Made by a program: the position numbers and the translations under genes | Origin: Streptomyces mashuensis | GTDB lineage: Bacteria > Actinomycetota > Actinomycetes > Streptomycetales > Streptomycetaceae | Length of the DNA stretch: 64,000 nucleotides | Reading direction: 5' to 3' | NCBI RefSeq assembly: GCF_014654785.1 | Contig: NZ_BNBD01000007.1 | Location: 310,001-374,000 of the forward strand | The notes under the pieces: model-generated | What the model was told of the DNA's origin: nothing | The model's input: only the letters and a program-made list of their open reading frames with translations | The model's database searches: none | Shown: positions 8,667 to 17,151 of the stretch, in pieces | Layout of the letters: every line of letters begins with the position of its first letter | How positions within the stretch are numbered: position 1 is the first letter of the stretch

Positions 8667-9800
8667 ATGACGCTTTCAGTGAAATGGTCTGTGGAGGCGT
8701 TTCCGTCGTACGGCCGTCGGGTAGCCCGAGGCACACCCACGGAAAGAGTCGCATCCATGGCTGCTCTTGCTCTGATGGCCTTCGTTCTGGTGTTGTTCGC
8801 GGGTTCCCGCTGGATCCCCGGCCCCTCGGTGCCGGCCGCCGTAACCGACGAATCGGGAATCCGCAGGACCTACCGCCTCAACGGGATATGGCTGTTCGCC
8901 CTCACCGCGTGCGTCGCGACGGGCTGCGGGCTGCTGTCCCCGCGCACCCTCGCGTGGCCGCACCGGCACTGGAGCGAACTCCTCCTGTGGGCCAACGTGT
9001 TCGCCTTCACGTTCGCGTGGCTGCTGTTCCGCTCCGGCGTCGCGCCCGGAGGGCGGCGGGGCCTCACCGGCTACTTCTACGGAGTGGAGCTCAACCCCGA
9101 ATGGGCGGGCGTGGACCTGAAATTCTTCTCCTACCGCCCCTCCCTCATCGGACTCCTCGTCCTCAACCTGTCGGCCGCCGCCGCCCAGTACACGGACCAC
9201 GGTTCGCTGAGCGGCCGCATGCTGCTCTACCAGATCTTCTTCTTCGTCTACGTGGCCAACTACTTCCAGTTCGAGGGCGGCATGGTGCACACCTGGGACC
9301 TCGTCGCCGAGAGGTTCGGGTGGGGGCTGGTGTGGGGCGACTACGTCCTCGTGCCGTTCTTCTACGGCATCGCGGGACGCACCCTCCTGCACGTCCGCGA
9401 TCCCCTTCCGGCGTGGCTGGCAGCGGTGTGCTGCGCCCTGTTCGTCTTCGGTTTCTGGCTCTTCCGCGGAGCGAACGACCAGAAGCACCGCTTCAAGACC
9501 GACGGTGCGGCCACCATTTGGGGCCGTCCCGCCGAGACACTGGACGGCCGGCTCCTCGTGTCGGGCTTCTGGGGCATCGGCAGGAAGCTGAACTACACCG
9601 GCGAACTGCTGGTCTACCTCAGCTGGACGCTGCTCTGCGGCACGGCGTCCGTCCTGCCGTACCTGCTCCCCGCTTTCCTCCTGGTCCTGTTCGTGCACCG
9701 GGCCCACCGCGACGACCGGCGCTGCCGCGCCAAGTACGGGGAGCTCTGGGACGAGTACTGCCGCCGCGCCCGGTTCCGGATGTTCCCGTACGTCTACTGA
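8667..9800 (+). CDS. Sterol C14-reductase-like membrane protein (ERG24/TM7SF2 family)
   Basis: 377 residues, mostly membrane-embedded (about nine hydrophobic stretches). The family signatures of the ERG4/ERG24 delta14/delta24 sterol reductases are plain: GVELNPEWAGVDLKFF near residue 133, FFVYVANYFQFE near 191, NDQKHRFKTDG near 273, LLVSGFWGIGRKLNYTGEL near 297 and the terminal RCRAKYGELWDEYC (352-365) ending in MFPYVY. The reaction would be NADPH-dependent reduction of the C14-C15 double bond left by CYP51. I placed the start at ATG 8667 after GGAAGG; an ATG at 8757 with GGAAAGAG upstream, just before the first TM segment, is also plausible. It is transcribed away from the MMPL gene and converges on the squalene-epoxidase-like gene, overlapping it by 7 bases. 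Confidence 0.9.
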   Translation: MTLSVKWSVEAFPSYGRRVARGTPTERVASMAALALMAFVLVLFAGSRWIPGPSVPAAVTDESGIRRTYRLNGIWLFALTACVATGCGLLSPRTLAWPHRHWSELLLWANVFAFTFAWLLFRSGVAPGGRRGLTGYFYGVELNPEWAGVDLKFFSYRPSLIGLLVLNLSAAAAQYTDHGSLSGRMLLYQIFFFVYVANYFQFEGGMVHTWDLVAERFGWGLVWGDYVLVPFFYGIAGRTLLHVRDPLPAWLAAVCCALFVFGFWLFRGANDQKHRFKTDGAATIWGRPAETLDGRLLVSGFWGIGRKLNYTGELLVYLSWTLLCGTASVLPYLLPAFLLVLFVHRAHRDDRRCRAKYGELWDEYCRRARFRMFPYVY

Positions 9801-11086
9801 GTCCACCGGGCCTCCTGGCCGGGAGGGCGGCTCATCCAGCGCAGCCAGCCCAGGTAGTCCCCGCCCGCCCGCAGGGATGTGCGCCACGCCGTGCGGCACG
9901 GACGCGTCGCGAGGTGTTCGTGCAGTGCATGACCGGCGACGTGCAGGACGGCGGCCGTCAGGGAGAGGGAGCTCCGCTCCTCCGCGCACACCAGCCGCAT
10001 CATGCGTTCCCGTTCGTGTCCGCTGGCGCGCAGGACGGCGTACATGCTGCGGCGCAGGTCCCCGGTGGACGGGCCCGGGTCGCAGAAAATGCGGTGCAGG
10101 GCGGCGGCGAGGTGTTCGTGCCCTCGCACGGCGGCCCGGCGGTGACGCCCGTGCGCCGCGAGGTCCTCGCTGCCGGCGAGGCACTCGGCGTCCCGCAGGC
10201 CGATGGTGAGCCCGGAGGCGGTGAGCGGGTGGCAGGTGCCGGCCGCGTCCCCCACCAAGGCGTACGGTCCCCGGCCGTGGAACGTCCGCAGCCGGACCCG
10301 GTTGGCGGCCCACTGCACCGCCCCCCGCTCCAGGGCCGCGCACAGGGGGCCGGCCAGGGCGGTGGGGAGGTGGGGGCAGTAGGCGCGCCGCACGTACGAC
10401 GGCACGTCCGTGGAGCGCGGGGACGACAGGGGGACGTCGACGGTGACCCGGACGGTGTCCTCGTCCAGCCGGTAGGCCAGTACGGGACCGGGGCCGCCCG
10501 CGAAGACGTGACCGTATCCCTCCGCGGGGAGGGCGACGCCGCGCAGCAGCACGCCGGCCGTGCGGGAGACGGTCGCCGCGGGGGCGGGGGAGCGGAGGGC
10601 CCGCCGCACCATCGAGGACTGCCCGTCGGCACCGATGACGCGTCCCACGCGGACGTGCTGTTCGGCGCCGCCCTCCGGGGTGTAGGTGACCGTGGTGTTC
10701 CGGATGGAGGTGACGCGTGCGCCGAGGACGAGGGTGATGGCGGGGTGGTCCGCCGCGGCGGCCCGGAGCGTGGAGACGAGCCCGTGGTGGGGCACGGTGG
10801 CGGCGCGGTCCCCGGCCGGGCAGTCCAGCGTGATCGGCGGGCTGCCGTCCTCCGGGTGCAGGATGAAACCGAGGGACGGGAGGAAGACGGTCGTGGGCAT
10901 GTCGACGCCGAGCCTGCGCAGCACCGCGACGCCGCCGGGGTGGAGCCACTCGCCGGCCAGCCGGGTGGGCAGCCGGTGCGCGGCCTCCAGCAGCAGGACG
11001 CGGTGGCCGGCGCGGGCGTGGGCGAGTGCGGCGGCGCAGCCGGCCGGGCCCGCACCGACGACGGCGACGTCGCACGGCGCTTTCAT
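9794..11086 (-). CDS. Squalene-epoxidase-like FAD monooxygenase
   Basis: 430 residues with a class A flavoprotein layout: the Rossmann motif VVGAGPAG (9-16) with the ribose-binding acidic residue in LLLEAAH, the GADG motif at 152-155 and the second FAD motif VGDAAGTCHPLTASGLTIGL at 278-297. The HPLT..G.T.GL run after GD is characteristic of squalene monooxygenases and distinguishes it from geranylgeranyl reductases and aromatic hydroxylases. The expected reaction is squalene plus O2 to 2,3-oxidosqualene, the substrate of the cyclase encoded two genes upstream. It is the last gene of a leftward operon: oxidosqualene cyclase, P450, this enzyme. Seven bases separate its ATG from the P450 stop. 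Bacterial homologues lack the N-terminal membrane anchor of the eukaryotic enzyme, as here. Confidence 0.85.
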   Translation of the reverse strand: MKAPCDVAVVGAGPAGCAAALAHARAGHRVLLLEAAHRLPTRLAGEWLHPGGVAVLRRLGVDMPTTVFLPSLGFILHPEDGSPPITLDCPAGDRAATVPHHGLVSTLRAAAADHPAITLVLGARVTSIRNTTVTYTPEGGAEQHVRVGRVIGADGQSSMVRRALRSPAPAATVSRTAGVLLRGVALPAEGYGHVFAGGPGPVLAYRLDEDTVRVTVDVPLSSPRSTDVPSYVRRAYCPHLPTALAGPLCAALERGAVQWAANRVRLRTFHGRGPYALVGDAAGTCHPLTASGLTIGLRDAECLAGSEDLAAHGRHRRAAVRGHEHLAAALHRIFCDPGPSTGDLRRSMYAVLRASGHERERMMRLVCAEERSSLSLTAAVLHVAGHALHEHLATRPCRTAWRTSLRAGGDYLGWLRWMSRPPGQEARWTQ

Positions 11087-11092
11087 CGGTGC

Positions 11093-12460
11093 TCATCGTT
11101 TCCTGCGGCGGTAGCGCACCGTGCAGGGCCGGCGGGGCGGGCGCATGGTGCTGGTGCGGGCCTCACGCACCTCGGGGCGGACGAGCTCGAGGTCGAAGGC
11201 GCGCAGCAGAACGCTCCAGATGATTTTGATCTCCAGCTGGGCGAAGGTCGAGCCCAGGCAGGGGTGGCGGCCTCCGCCGAAACCGATCAGGGCGTGGGGC
11301 GTGGCGCGGTTCTCCTCGCGCCCGGGCAGGTAGCGGTCGGGATCGAACTTCTCCGGATCGCGGAACACACCCGGAAGGCGATGGGACGGGCCCGGTGTGG
11401 CACACACCAGTTGGCCGCGAGGCACCCGGTAGCCGTTGATGCACAGGTCCCGTACGGCCGTGCGGGGCAGTACGGGGATGGCCGGGTGCAGGCGTTCGGC
11501 TTCGAGGACGCAGTGGCCCAGGCGCTCCAGCTTGCGGAGCGACGAGAGGGTGGTGGGTGGCTGGTCCCCGAGGACCGTCTCCTGTTCCGCGCGCAGGACG
11601 GGGAGCCACTGGGGGTGCTGGAGCAGGAGGACTCCCGTCCAGGCGGCATGGACCGAGGTGGAGACCCCGGAGAACAGCCAGGTGATCACGAGGTGGGCTG
11701 CGGTGTCCTCGTTCAGGGAACGGCCGCCCGGCCCCACCGCGCGCAGGAGTTCCCCGAACGGGCTGTGATCACTGCCCTCGGGGCGGTCGTCGGGAGCGAT
11801 CTCCTTGATGGCGCGGGCGAGCTCCTCGCGTGTGCGCCCGGTCCAGCGGTGGTGCAGGCGCATCCGCGGGCCGGTCACGGCGGGCAGGAAGAGGCCGGCA
11901 TCCAGCCGGCGCAGCAGCCTGGGAAGGGACGGGCCCATGGTGCGGCCGAACCGCGGGCCGATCAGGCAGTGGGCGGTGATGCGCGGGGCCAGGTCGCGCA
12001 TCGCGGTCACGACATCGAACGTGCCGCGCTCGCCCCATCCGGCGATGTACTGCTCGACCTGGCCGGACATGAGCGGCAGGTGCCGGGCGAAGGCGTCGCG
12101 CCGGAGGTGGGGGAGCAGCAGCGAGTGCTGCCAGGTCATCACGTCGGTGGGGACGTTGAAGCTCACTCCCGGGCCGAGCAGGGGCGTCAGGAGCGGGTCG
12201 AAGACCTGACGGCGGTCCGCTTCCGTGTCGTCCTCCAGGTCCAGGACGGCGGCATTTCCCCGTGGCCCGCAGAACGACGCCAGCCGGCGGCCCGGCAGCA
12301 GGAAGACGACGGCCTCGCCCCACTTCTCGTGGGCCCGCAGCAGGAAGCCCACGGGGTCGCGGAAGAAGGGGATCGCGTGGCCGATCAGCGGTAGCGCGCC
12401 GTCTGCCACGGGGATCTCCCGCCCTCCGGACCGGGTGACGGCCTCTGCTTCGGTGGTCAT
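11093..12460 (-). CDS. Cytochrome P450, divergent CYP51-type paralogue
   Basis: 455 residues. The heme loop FGGGRHPCLG puts the ligand cysteine near residue 401. The K-helix is LEAERLHP, and the I-helix region reads ITWLFSGVSTSVHAAWTG. The closing residues PCTVRYRRR match those of the second P450 in this cluster and of bacterial CYP51 enzymes. Against that second P450 (15748-17151) the B and I helices are less CYP51-like: the FAGxHTS core is replaced by FSGVSTS. It is therefore probably not the primary C14-demethylase but a duplicated relative acting on another position of the sterol, for example a methyl or desaturation step. The gene lies between the cyclase and the epoxidase in one leftward operon, and its ATG overlaps the cyclase stop. 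Confidence 0.85.
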   Translation of the reverse strand: MTTEAEAVTRSGGREIPVADGALPLIGHAIPFFRDPVGFLLRAHEKWGEAVVFLLPGRRLASFCGPRGNAAVLDLEDDTEADRRQVFDPLLTPLLGPGVSFNVPTDVMTWQHSLLLPHLRRDAFARHLPLMSGQVEQYIAGWGERGTFDVVTAMRDLAPRITAHCLIGPRFGRTMGPSLPRLLRRLDAGLFLPAVTGPRMRLHHRWTGRTREELARAIKEIAPDDRPEGSDHSPFGELLRAVGPGGRSLNEDTAAHLVITWLFSGVSTSVHAAWTGVLLLQHPQWLPVLRAEQETVLGDQPPTTLSSLRKLERLGHCVLEAERLHPAIPVLPRTAVRDLCINGYRVPRGQLVCATPGPSHRLPGVFRDPEKFDPDRYLPGREENRATPHALIGFGGGRHPCLGSTFAQLEIKIIWSVLLRAFDLELVRPEVREARTSTMRPPRRPCTVRYRRRKR

Positions 12461-14466
12461 GCGGGCTCCCCGGGGTCTGCGGTGTCGTCGGGCGCGACAA
12501 CGGTGGTGGCGGTGGCGGCAGTGGGCCCGGCGAGCGCCCGCAGATAGTGGCCGACGGCCATGGCCGGGAAGTACACCGGGTAGAGCCGGTAGACGAGCAT
12601 CATCGTGGTGAAGAAGACACCGTTGACGTGCCCGCCGGCCCAGGAGCCGTCGGGCTGCTGGTGGGTGCACAGCCAGTGGACGCCCTTCTCGACCGCGGGG
12701 TGCCGCGGGCCGAGCGTGTCGAGACCGGCCATGACCGCCCAGGCGGTCATCTCGGGCATGCCCCGGTCGAGGGGGATGTACCGGTGCTCGAGGCAGCTGC
12801 GCCAGTCCTCGCCCCAGCCGCCGTCCTCCAGCTGGGTCTCCTGGAGCCAGCGCCCCAGCGCCTTCAACGCGGGGTCGTCCGCCGGGACCCCTGCTGCGCG
12901 CAGCCCGCGGGCGGCGTGGAAGGCGGCGTACGTGTAGTTGATGCCCCACGTACCGCTGAAGGAGCCGTCGTGGTTCTGCTGCGCGCGGAGGTGGGCGACG
13001 CCCCGGGCCGTCGCCCGTGCGGCGCGGCGGCGCGCGGCCGGCTCCAGCAGGGGCCGCATACGGGAGAGGGCGGTGAGGACGGAGCCGGTGCATTCGGCCG
13101 ACGACGTGTCGACCATGCACCCGGCGAACATCTCCGTCGGGTTGAGCGCCTCCAGCCAGGTGCCGGCGCGGCGGCGGTCGAGCGTACCGAAGCCGCCGTC
13201 GGGGTTCTGCCGGTCCAGCATGACGTCGAGCGCACCGTGCAGGGCCGCCCCACCGAGGCCGGGTGTGCCGGGGCCGGCCGCGTCCTGCACACGCAGCAGG
13301 GCGCTCACGGCTTCGGCCGTGCAGTCGCCCACGGGCCAGCGGCTGTGACCGTCGGAGAACGCCCAGCCGTGGCGGACCGTACGCAGGGGCGGCACGCCTC
13401 CGGTGTACGTGGTGATCTGCGCCGCGCGCAGGAAGGCGTGCGCGCGGCCGAGCGCCGGGCCCGCCCGTGCGGCCCCGTCTCCTGCGGAGAGCAGTGCTTC
13501 CACGGCGAAGGACGTGTCCCACACGGTGGACCGGTCGCCGCAGACCCGCAGCCCGCGGTCACCGTCCTCCCAGCACCAGTAGCGCAGACGGGAGACGGCG
13601 TCCTCCAGCAGGGGGTGCTTCCGGTCGTGGGCGTACAGCACCAGGCACTCCACCAGGGCGTTGACCGAGGACAGACCGTGGTGCGGCGAGGCGTGCTGCT
13701 CGTCGACGACCGCGCGGTGACAGCGCTCCAGCGCGGCCCGGCGCAGGCGGCCGCTGTGCACCTTCTCCCATCCGCGCAGGCACCACTGCGAGACGCGCAG
13801 CGCGTGACCGCCGGCGACGTACACGTCCGTGTTCCGGGCTCCTGGGGCGCCGGCTCCAAGGCCCGGCCCGGCGAACAGTTCGCGGCGGAGGTCGTGGGTG
13901 ACGGGGCCCAGGTCCGCCTGGAACTTCGCGCCGTACAGGTAGGCCATCGCCTGGTAGAGCATCCGCGTCCAGCCCAGCAGCCGGCCGGGGTGCAGGGGCA
14001 CCCACGGGGGCAGGAGCATCATCTCGGGCGGGACCGGCGCCACGTCCCGGTAGGGCACCAGGCCCAGCAACGCGAGCCAGAACAACCCCCATTGCGGAAC
14101 GGCACGGACCCCGCCCGGCTGTGCGTGGAGCCATTGCCTCGCCCCGGCCGTGAGCGGGTCCTCCGGGTCCGTACCGAGCAGGCGCAGGGCCACGTAGGCC
14201 AGCGTGGTGGCGTACGCCGACGGCGGGGCCTGCGGATGCATGCCCCAACCCCCGTCCGCCGTACGGGTCGTGCGGTAGCACCGGAGGATCGCCTGCCGCT
14301 CCGGCTCGTCCGGGGGGCGCTCCAGGATGTGGAGGACGATGACGTACTGGGAGAGGATCATGGTGCTCCACTCCATCTCCCCTTCCCACGCGCCGTTCTC
14401 GCCCTGGAGGGCCAGCAGGCGCCCGCAAGCGGCTTCGTGGACGCGGCGCGCGTCGGGCATCACCAT
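12457..14466 (-). CDS. Oxidosqualene cyclase (lanosterol-synthase type)
   Basis: 669 residues with several QW repeats (DGGWGMH near 71, NPDGGFGT near 421, HDGSFSGTWG near 499, DGGWGEDW near 560). The catalytic acid motif is DCTAE at 381-385, as in eukaryotic oxidosqualene cyclases, not the DXDD of squalene-hopene cyclases. The residue two before that Asp is Val379, as in lanosterol synthases; plant cycloartenol synthases have Ile. His221 and the YTY at 511-513 fit the cation-stabilising His and Tyr of lanosterol synthase. Further OSC hallmarks are PPEMMLLPPWVPLHP (146-160), VWDTSFAVEALL and ALNPTEMF. The expected product is a 4,4,14-trimethyl sterol such as lanosterol. First gene of a leftward operon with a P450 and the epoxidase; the ATG at 14466 could instead be the in-frame ATG at 14460. 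Confidence 0.92.
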   Translation of the reverse strand: MVMPDARRVHEAACGRLLALQGENGAWEGEMEWSTMILSQYVIVLHILERPPDEPERQAILRCYRTTRTADGGWGMHPQAPPSAYATTLAYVALRLLGTDPEDPLTAGARQWLHAQPGGVRAVPQWGLFWLALLGLVPYRDVAPVPPEMMLLPPWVPLHPGRLLGWTRMLYQAMAYLYGAKFQADLGPVTHDLRRELFAGPGLGAGAPGARNTDVYVAGGHALRVSQWCLRGWEKVHSGRLRRAALERCHRAVVDEQHASPHHGLSSVNALVECLVLYAHDRKHPLLEDAVSRLRYWCWEDGDRGLRVCGDRSTVWDTSFAVEALLSAGDGAARAGPALGRAHAFLRAAQITTYTGGVPPLRTVRHGWAFSDGHSRWPVGDCTAEAVSALLRVQDAAGPGTPGLGGAALHGALDVMLDRQNPDGGFGTLDRRRAGTWLEALNPTEMFAGCMVDTSSAECTGSVLTALSRMRPLLEPAARRRAARATARGVAHLRAQQNHDGSFSGTWGINYTYAAFHAARGLRAAGVPADDPALKALGRWLQETQLEDGGWGEDWRSCLEHRYIPLDRGMPEMTAWAVMAGLDTLGPRHPAVEKGVHWLCTHQQPDGSWAGGHVNGVFFTTMMLVYRLYPVYFPAMAVGHYLRALAGPTAATATTVVAPDDTADPGEPA

Positions 14467-14692
14467 GCGCCGGGCACCCCCCTTCCTGCTTCCCCTCGGC
14501 CGGAGTGGAGCGGCTACGGGGAATTCTGCCTGCGGATTCTGATCGACAATCCAGCGAGGAAAGAGAAAAGGAACTAGGCATGATAGGGAAGGCGGATGGT
14601 CCGATGATATGGATTTCCGTGCGCCCCCCTTCGTGGGTTTTCCTCCGGTGAATCGACGGGAATGTGTTCCACGTCGGGGAGGGGGCGGAGCC
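14467..14692. promoter_or_regulatory. Shared divergent promoter region of the two sterol operons
   Basis: A 226-base gap between the cyclase start (leftward) and the dehydrogenase start (rightward). It contains a purine- and A-rich run (about 14554-14578), unusual in this GC-rich setting, and a Shine-Dalgarno-like GGGGAGGG eight bases before the GTG at 14693. No confident -35/-10 pair is visible. A regulator acting here could control both halves of the pathway. Confidence 0.5.
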
Positions 14693-15751
14693 GTGATTCT
14701 TGTGACGGGCGCAACCGGGCATCTGGGCGCGAATCTTGTGCGACGTCTGCTCGCCGACGGTCACGAAGTCCGCGCCCTCGTGGAGCCTTCCGGCCCTGCC
14801 GTCCAGGCGCTGGCCGGGCTTCCGCTCCGCCGGGCGGTCGGCGATGTCCGGGACCCGGCGGCGGTCGCTGCCGCCGTCGAAGGCTGTGACCGCGTCTACC
14901 ACTGCGCCGCCCGCGTCTCGACCACCGCTCGCGGACACCGCGGCATCCACGCGGTCAATGTGCTCGGCACCCGCAACGTCCTGGACGCGGCGCGGCGGCA
15001 CGGCGTGCGCCGGGTCGTGGTGACCGGGTCGTTCAGCGCCACGGGCCCGGCGCCGGGACGGGCCAGTACGGAGCGGGACCTGCACTACCCGTTCGGGCCC
15101 CACACCCCGTACACGCGCAGCAAGGTGCTGGTGGAGCACGAGTGCTGCAAGGCCGCGGCCCAGGGCCTGGAGGTCGTGGTCGCGGTGTCGACGGCCATCA
15201 TCGGCCCGCACGACTACGTCCCGTCCCGGATGGGGCGCGTGCTGCTCGACTTCGCGCACGGACGGCTGTTCGCCTACCTCCCCGGCGGCTTCGAGTTCGT
15301 CTCCGCCGAGGACCTCGTCGAGGGCCATCTGCTGGCCATGGAGCGCGGCCTCTCGGGCCACAAATACCTGCTGTCGACGGAGTTCCGCACGGTCGACGCG
15401 ATGATGGCCCTCTACGCGCAGGTCACCGGGTGCCGCCCGCCGCGGCTGCGCCTGCCCGCGCCGGCCATGGCGGCGCTGGCCCGGCTCGCCGAGGGGCCGC
15501 GGGCCGTACTGACCCCGCACCGGGAGGCCCGCTTCACCCCCGCGGCCGTGCGCTTTCTGCGCTCCGGGCGGCGGGCGGACTGTTCCCTCGCCCGCGACGT
15601 CCTGGGGTATCGCCCCACCGGCATCGCCACGGCCGTCGAGCAGGCGTACCGCTGCTTCGTGGACCGCCGGCTGATCGAACGGCGCGGCACGGCGAGGCCC
15701 GCACCGCGCCCGGCCCGCCGCCCGTACCACGCCGGCGTGGGGCCGCGATGA
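14693..15751 (+). CDS. 3beta-hydroxysteroid dehydrogenase / sterol C4-decarboxylase-like SDR
   Basis: 352 residues of the extended short-chain dehydrogenase type. The NAD-binding motif TGATGHLG is at 5-12, the catalytic pair is Tyr140 and Lys144 (YTRSK), and a serine sits in TGSFSATG near 113. The 3beta-HSD family shows in the RVVVTGSFSA strand and the YLPGGFEFV segment. NSDHL/ERG26 and bacterial SdmB-like enzymes oxidise the 3-hydroxyl and release the C4 carboxyl group after a C4 methyl has been oxidised. The Rieske oxygenase two genes downstream could supply that oxidised substrate. The start is the GTG at 14693, where the Rossmann strand begins and GGGGAGGG precedes it; the open frame extends further upstream but shows no domain. 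The stop overlaps the ATG of the CYP51 gene. Confidence 0.82.
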   Translation: MILVTGATGHLGANLVRRLLADGHEVRALVEPSGPAVQALAGLPLRRAVGDVRDPAAVAAAVEGCDRVYHCAARVSTTARGHRGIHAVNVLGTRNVLDAARRHGVRRVVVTGSFSATGPAPGRASTERDLHYPFGPHTPYTRSKVLVEHECCKAAAQGLEVVVAVSTAIIGPHDYVPSRMGRVLLDFAHGRLFAYLPGGFEFVSAEDLVEGHLLAMERGLSGHKYLLSTEFRTVDAMMALYAQVTGCRPPRLRLPAPAMAALARLAEGPRAVLTPHREARFTPAAVRFLRSGRRADCSLARDVLGYRPTGIATAVEQAYRCFVDRRLIERRGTARPAPRPARRPYHAGVGPR

Positions 15752-17151
15752 GAACCCGGACCTCGGGCGGCCCGCCGACGGTCCCCCTGCCCCGCATGCC
15801 GGCCCGCCACCTGCCGTGGCTGGGACCGCTGCCGGCGTTCCACCGCGACCCCGTCGCCCTGCTCCGCGGCGCCCGTGAACGCGTCGGCAACGCCTTCGCG
15901 TTCCCCCTGCTGGGCCAGGACGTCGTCTTCGTCAGCGGGCCCGAGGCGCACGCCGAGGTCTTCGAAGCGGACGAGACAGTCCTCAGCCCGCGTGAGGCGT
16001 ACCGCTTCCTGAAGCCGGTCTTCGGGCGCGGCGTCGCCTACGACGCCGCCACACCGGAGGAGATGGACGCACAGATCGCCCCTCTACGGGCCGCGCTTGG
16101 CTCCCGCAACCTCGACGGGTACGTCCGCGTCATGGAGGCGGAGACGCGGGCCCAGGTGGCGCGCTGGCCGGCGGAGGGCGAGATCGATCTGCTCACCGAG
16201 CTGAACCGGCTGACCGTCGCCATCGCCACGCGCTGTCTCATCGGGGAGGAGTTTCACCGCCGCATGGGGCCGGAACTGCCGCGCTTGTACCGCGAACTGG
16301 AAAGCGGCATCCGCTTCGCGGGCATCCTCAGCGCCAAGGCACCCCTCCCCGCCTTCCGGCGCCGGGACCGGGCCCGCGCCGCCCTGGCCGAGGCCATCGG
16401 CGAGGTCATCGCGGAACGCCGCCGGCGGCGTCCGCCCGACGAGCCCGCGGGCCCGGCCGCCGACGGACAGGACATGCTCGCCGTGCTCCTCGCGGCCCGC
16501 ACCGAGGACGGGCGCCCCCTGCCCGACGACATCGTCACCGGCATGCTGATCGCCATGGTCTTCGCGGGCCAGCACACCAGTGCCGTACTCGCCGCATGGA
16601 CCGGCGTGCTGCTCCTGCACCACCCGGAGTACGTCCCGCGGCTGCGCGGCGAACAGGAGGAGCTGTGGGCCCCCGGCAGCCCGCTCGGCACCCGGGCCCT
16701 GCACCGCATGGAACTGCTGGACCACTGTGTGCGCGAGGCCGAACGGCTGTACCCGCCGCTGGTCCTCCTCATGCGCAAGGCGCTGCGCGACACCGTGATC
16801 CTCGGGCACCACGTGCCGGCCGGGTCGCTGGTCATGGTCTCGCCCGCGGTGGCGCACCGCATGCCCGAGGTGTTCCGCGACCCCGACCGCTTCGACCCGT
16901 CGCGCTACGCGGCCGGGCGCGCCGAGCACCGCCGCCCGTACAGCCTCATCAGCTTCGGCGGGGGCAAGCACCGGTGCGTCGGGCCCGCCTTCGCCTACCT
17001 CCAGGTCAAGGCGGCGTGGAGCGTCCTGCTGCGCGAGGTGGACCTCCGGCCCGCCCGGTCCGGCTACGTGCCCGACTACTCGACCCTGGTCCCCGGCCCG
17101 GCAACTCCGTGCACCGTCCGGTACCGCAAGCGTCCTGGGAGGCCGTCGTGA
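15748..17151 (+). CDS. CYP51-type sterol 14alpha-demethylase
   Basis: 467 residues. CYP51 traits are clear along the chain: an N-terminal PWLGPLPAFHRDP, the B-region LSPREAYRFLKPVFGRGV with the family Tyr and Phe, the I-helix MVFAGQHTSA, the K-helix EAERLYPP, and the heme loop ISFGGGKHRCVG with the ligand cysteine near residue 410. It ends in the TPCTVRYRKR tail seen in bacterial CYP51. The enzyme should remove the 14alpha-methyl of lanosterol in three oxidation rounds and leave a delta14 double bond, the substrate of the reductase at 8667. The ATG overlaps the dehydrogenase stop (ATGA) and its own stop overlaps the Rieske start (GTGA). Redox partners are not encoded in the window. Confidence 0.9.
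   Translation: MRTRTSGGPPTVPLPRMPARHLPWLGPLPAFHRDPVALLRGARERVGNAFAFPLLGQDVVFVSGPEAHAEVFEADETVLSPREAYRFLKPVFGRGVAYDAATPEEMDAQIAPLRAALGSRNLDGYVRVMEAETRAQVARWPAEGEIDLLTELNRLTVAIATRCLIGEEFHRRMGPELPRLYRELESGIRFAGILSAKAPLPAFRRRDRARAALAEAIGEVIAERRRRRPPDEPAGPAADGQDMLAVLLAARTEDGRPLPDDIVTGMLIAMVFAGQHTSAVLAAWTGVLLLHHPEYVPRLRGEQEELWAPGSPLGTRALHRMELLDHCVREAERLYPPLVLLMRKALRDTVILGHHVPAGSLVMVSPAVAHRMPEVFRDPDRFDPSRYAAGRAEHRRPYSLISFGGGKHRCVGPAFAYLQVKAAWSVLLREVDLRPARSGYVPDYSTLVPGPATPCTVRYRKRPGRPS

Noticed and set aside
6812..12394. A very long rightward open frame across the MMPL, sterol C14-reductase and FAD/P450 genes
   Set aside because: It is antisense or out of frame to genes with clear domains, and its translation is low-complexity Arg/Gly/Ala/Pro. 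High GC leaves few stops in such frames.
12457..14466. Squalene-hopene cyclase (hopanoid cluster)
   Set aside because: The catalytic motif is DCTAE rather than DXDD, and neighbours are a squalene-epoxidase-like enzyme, CYP51 and sterol reductases, not hopanoid hpn genes.
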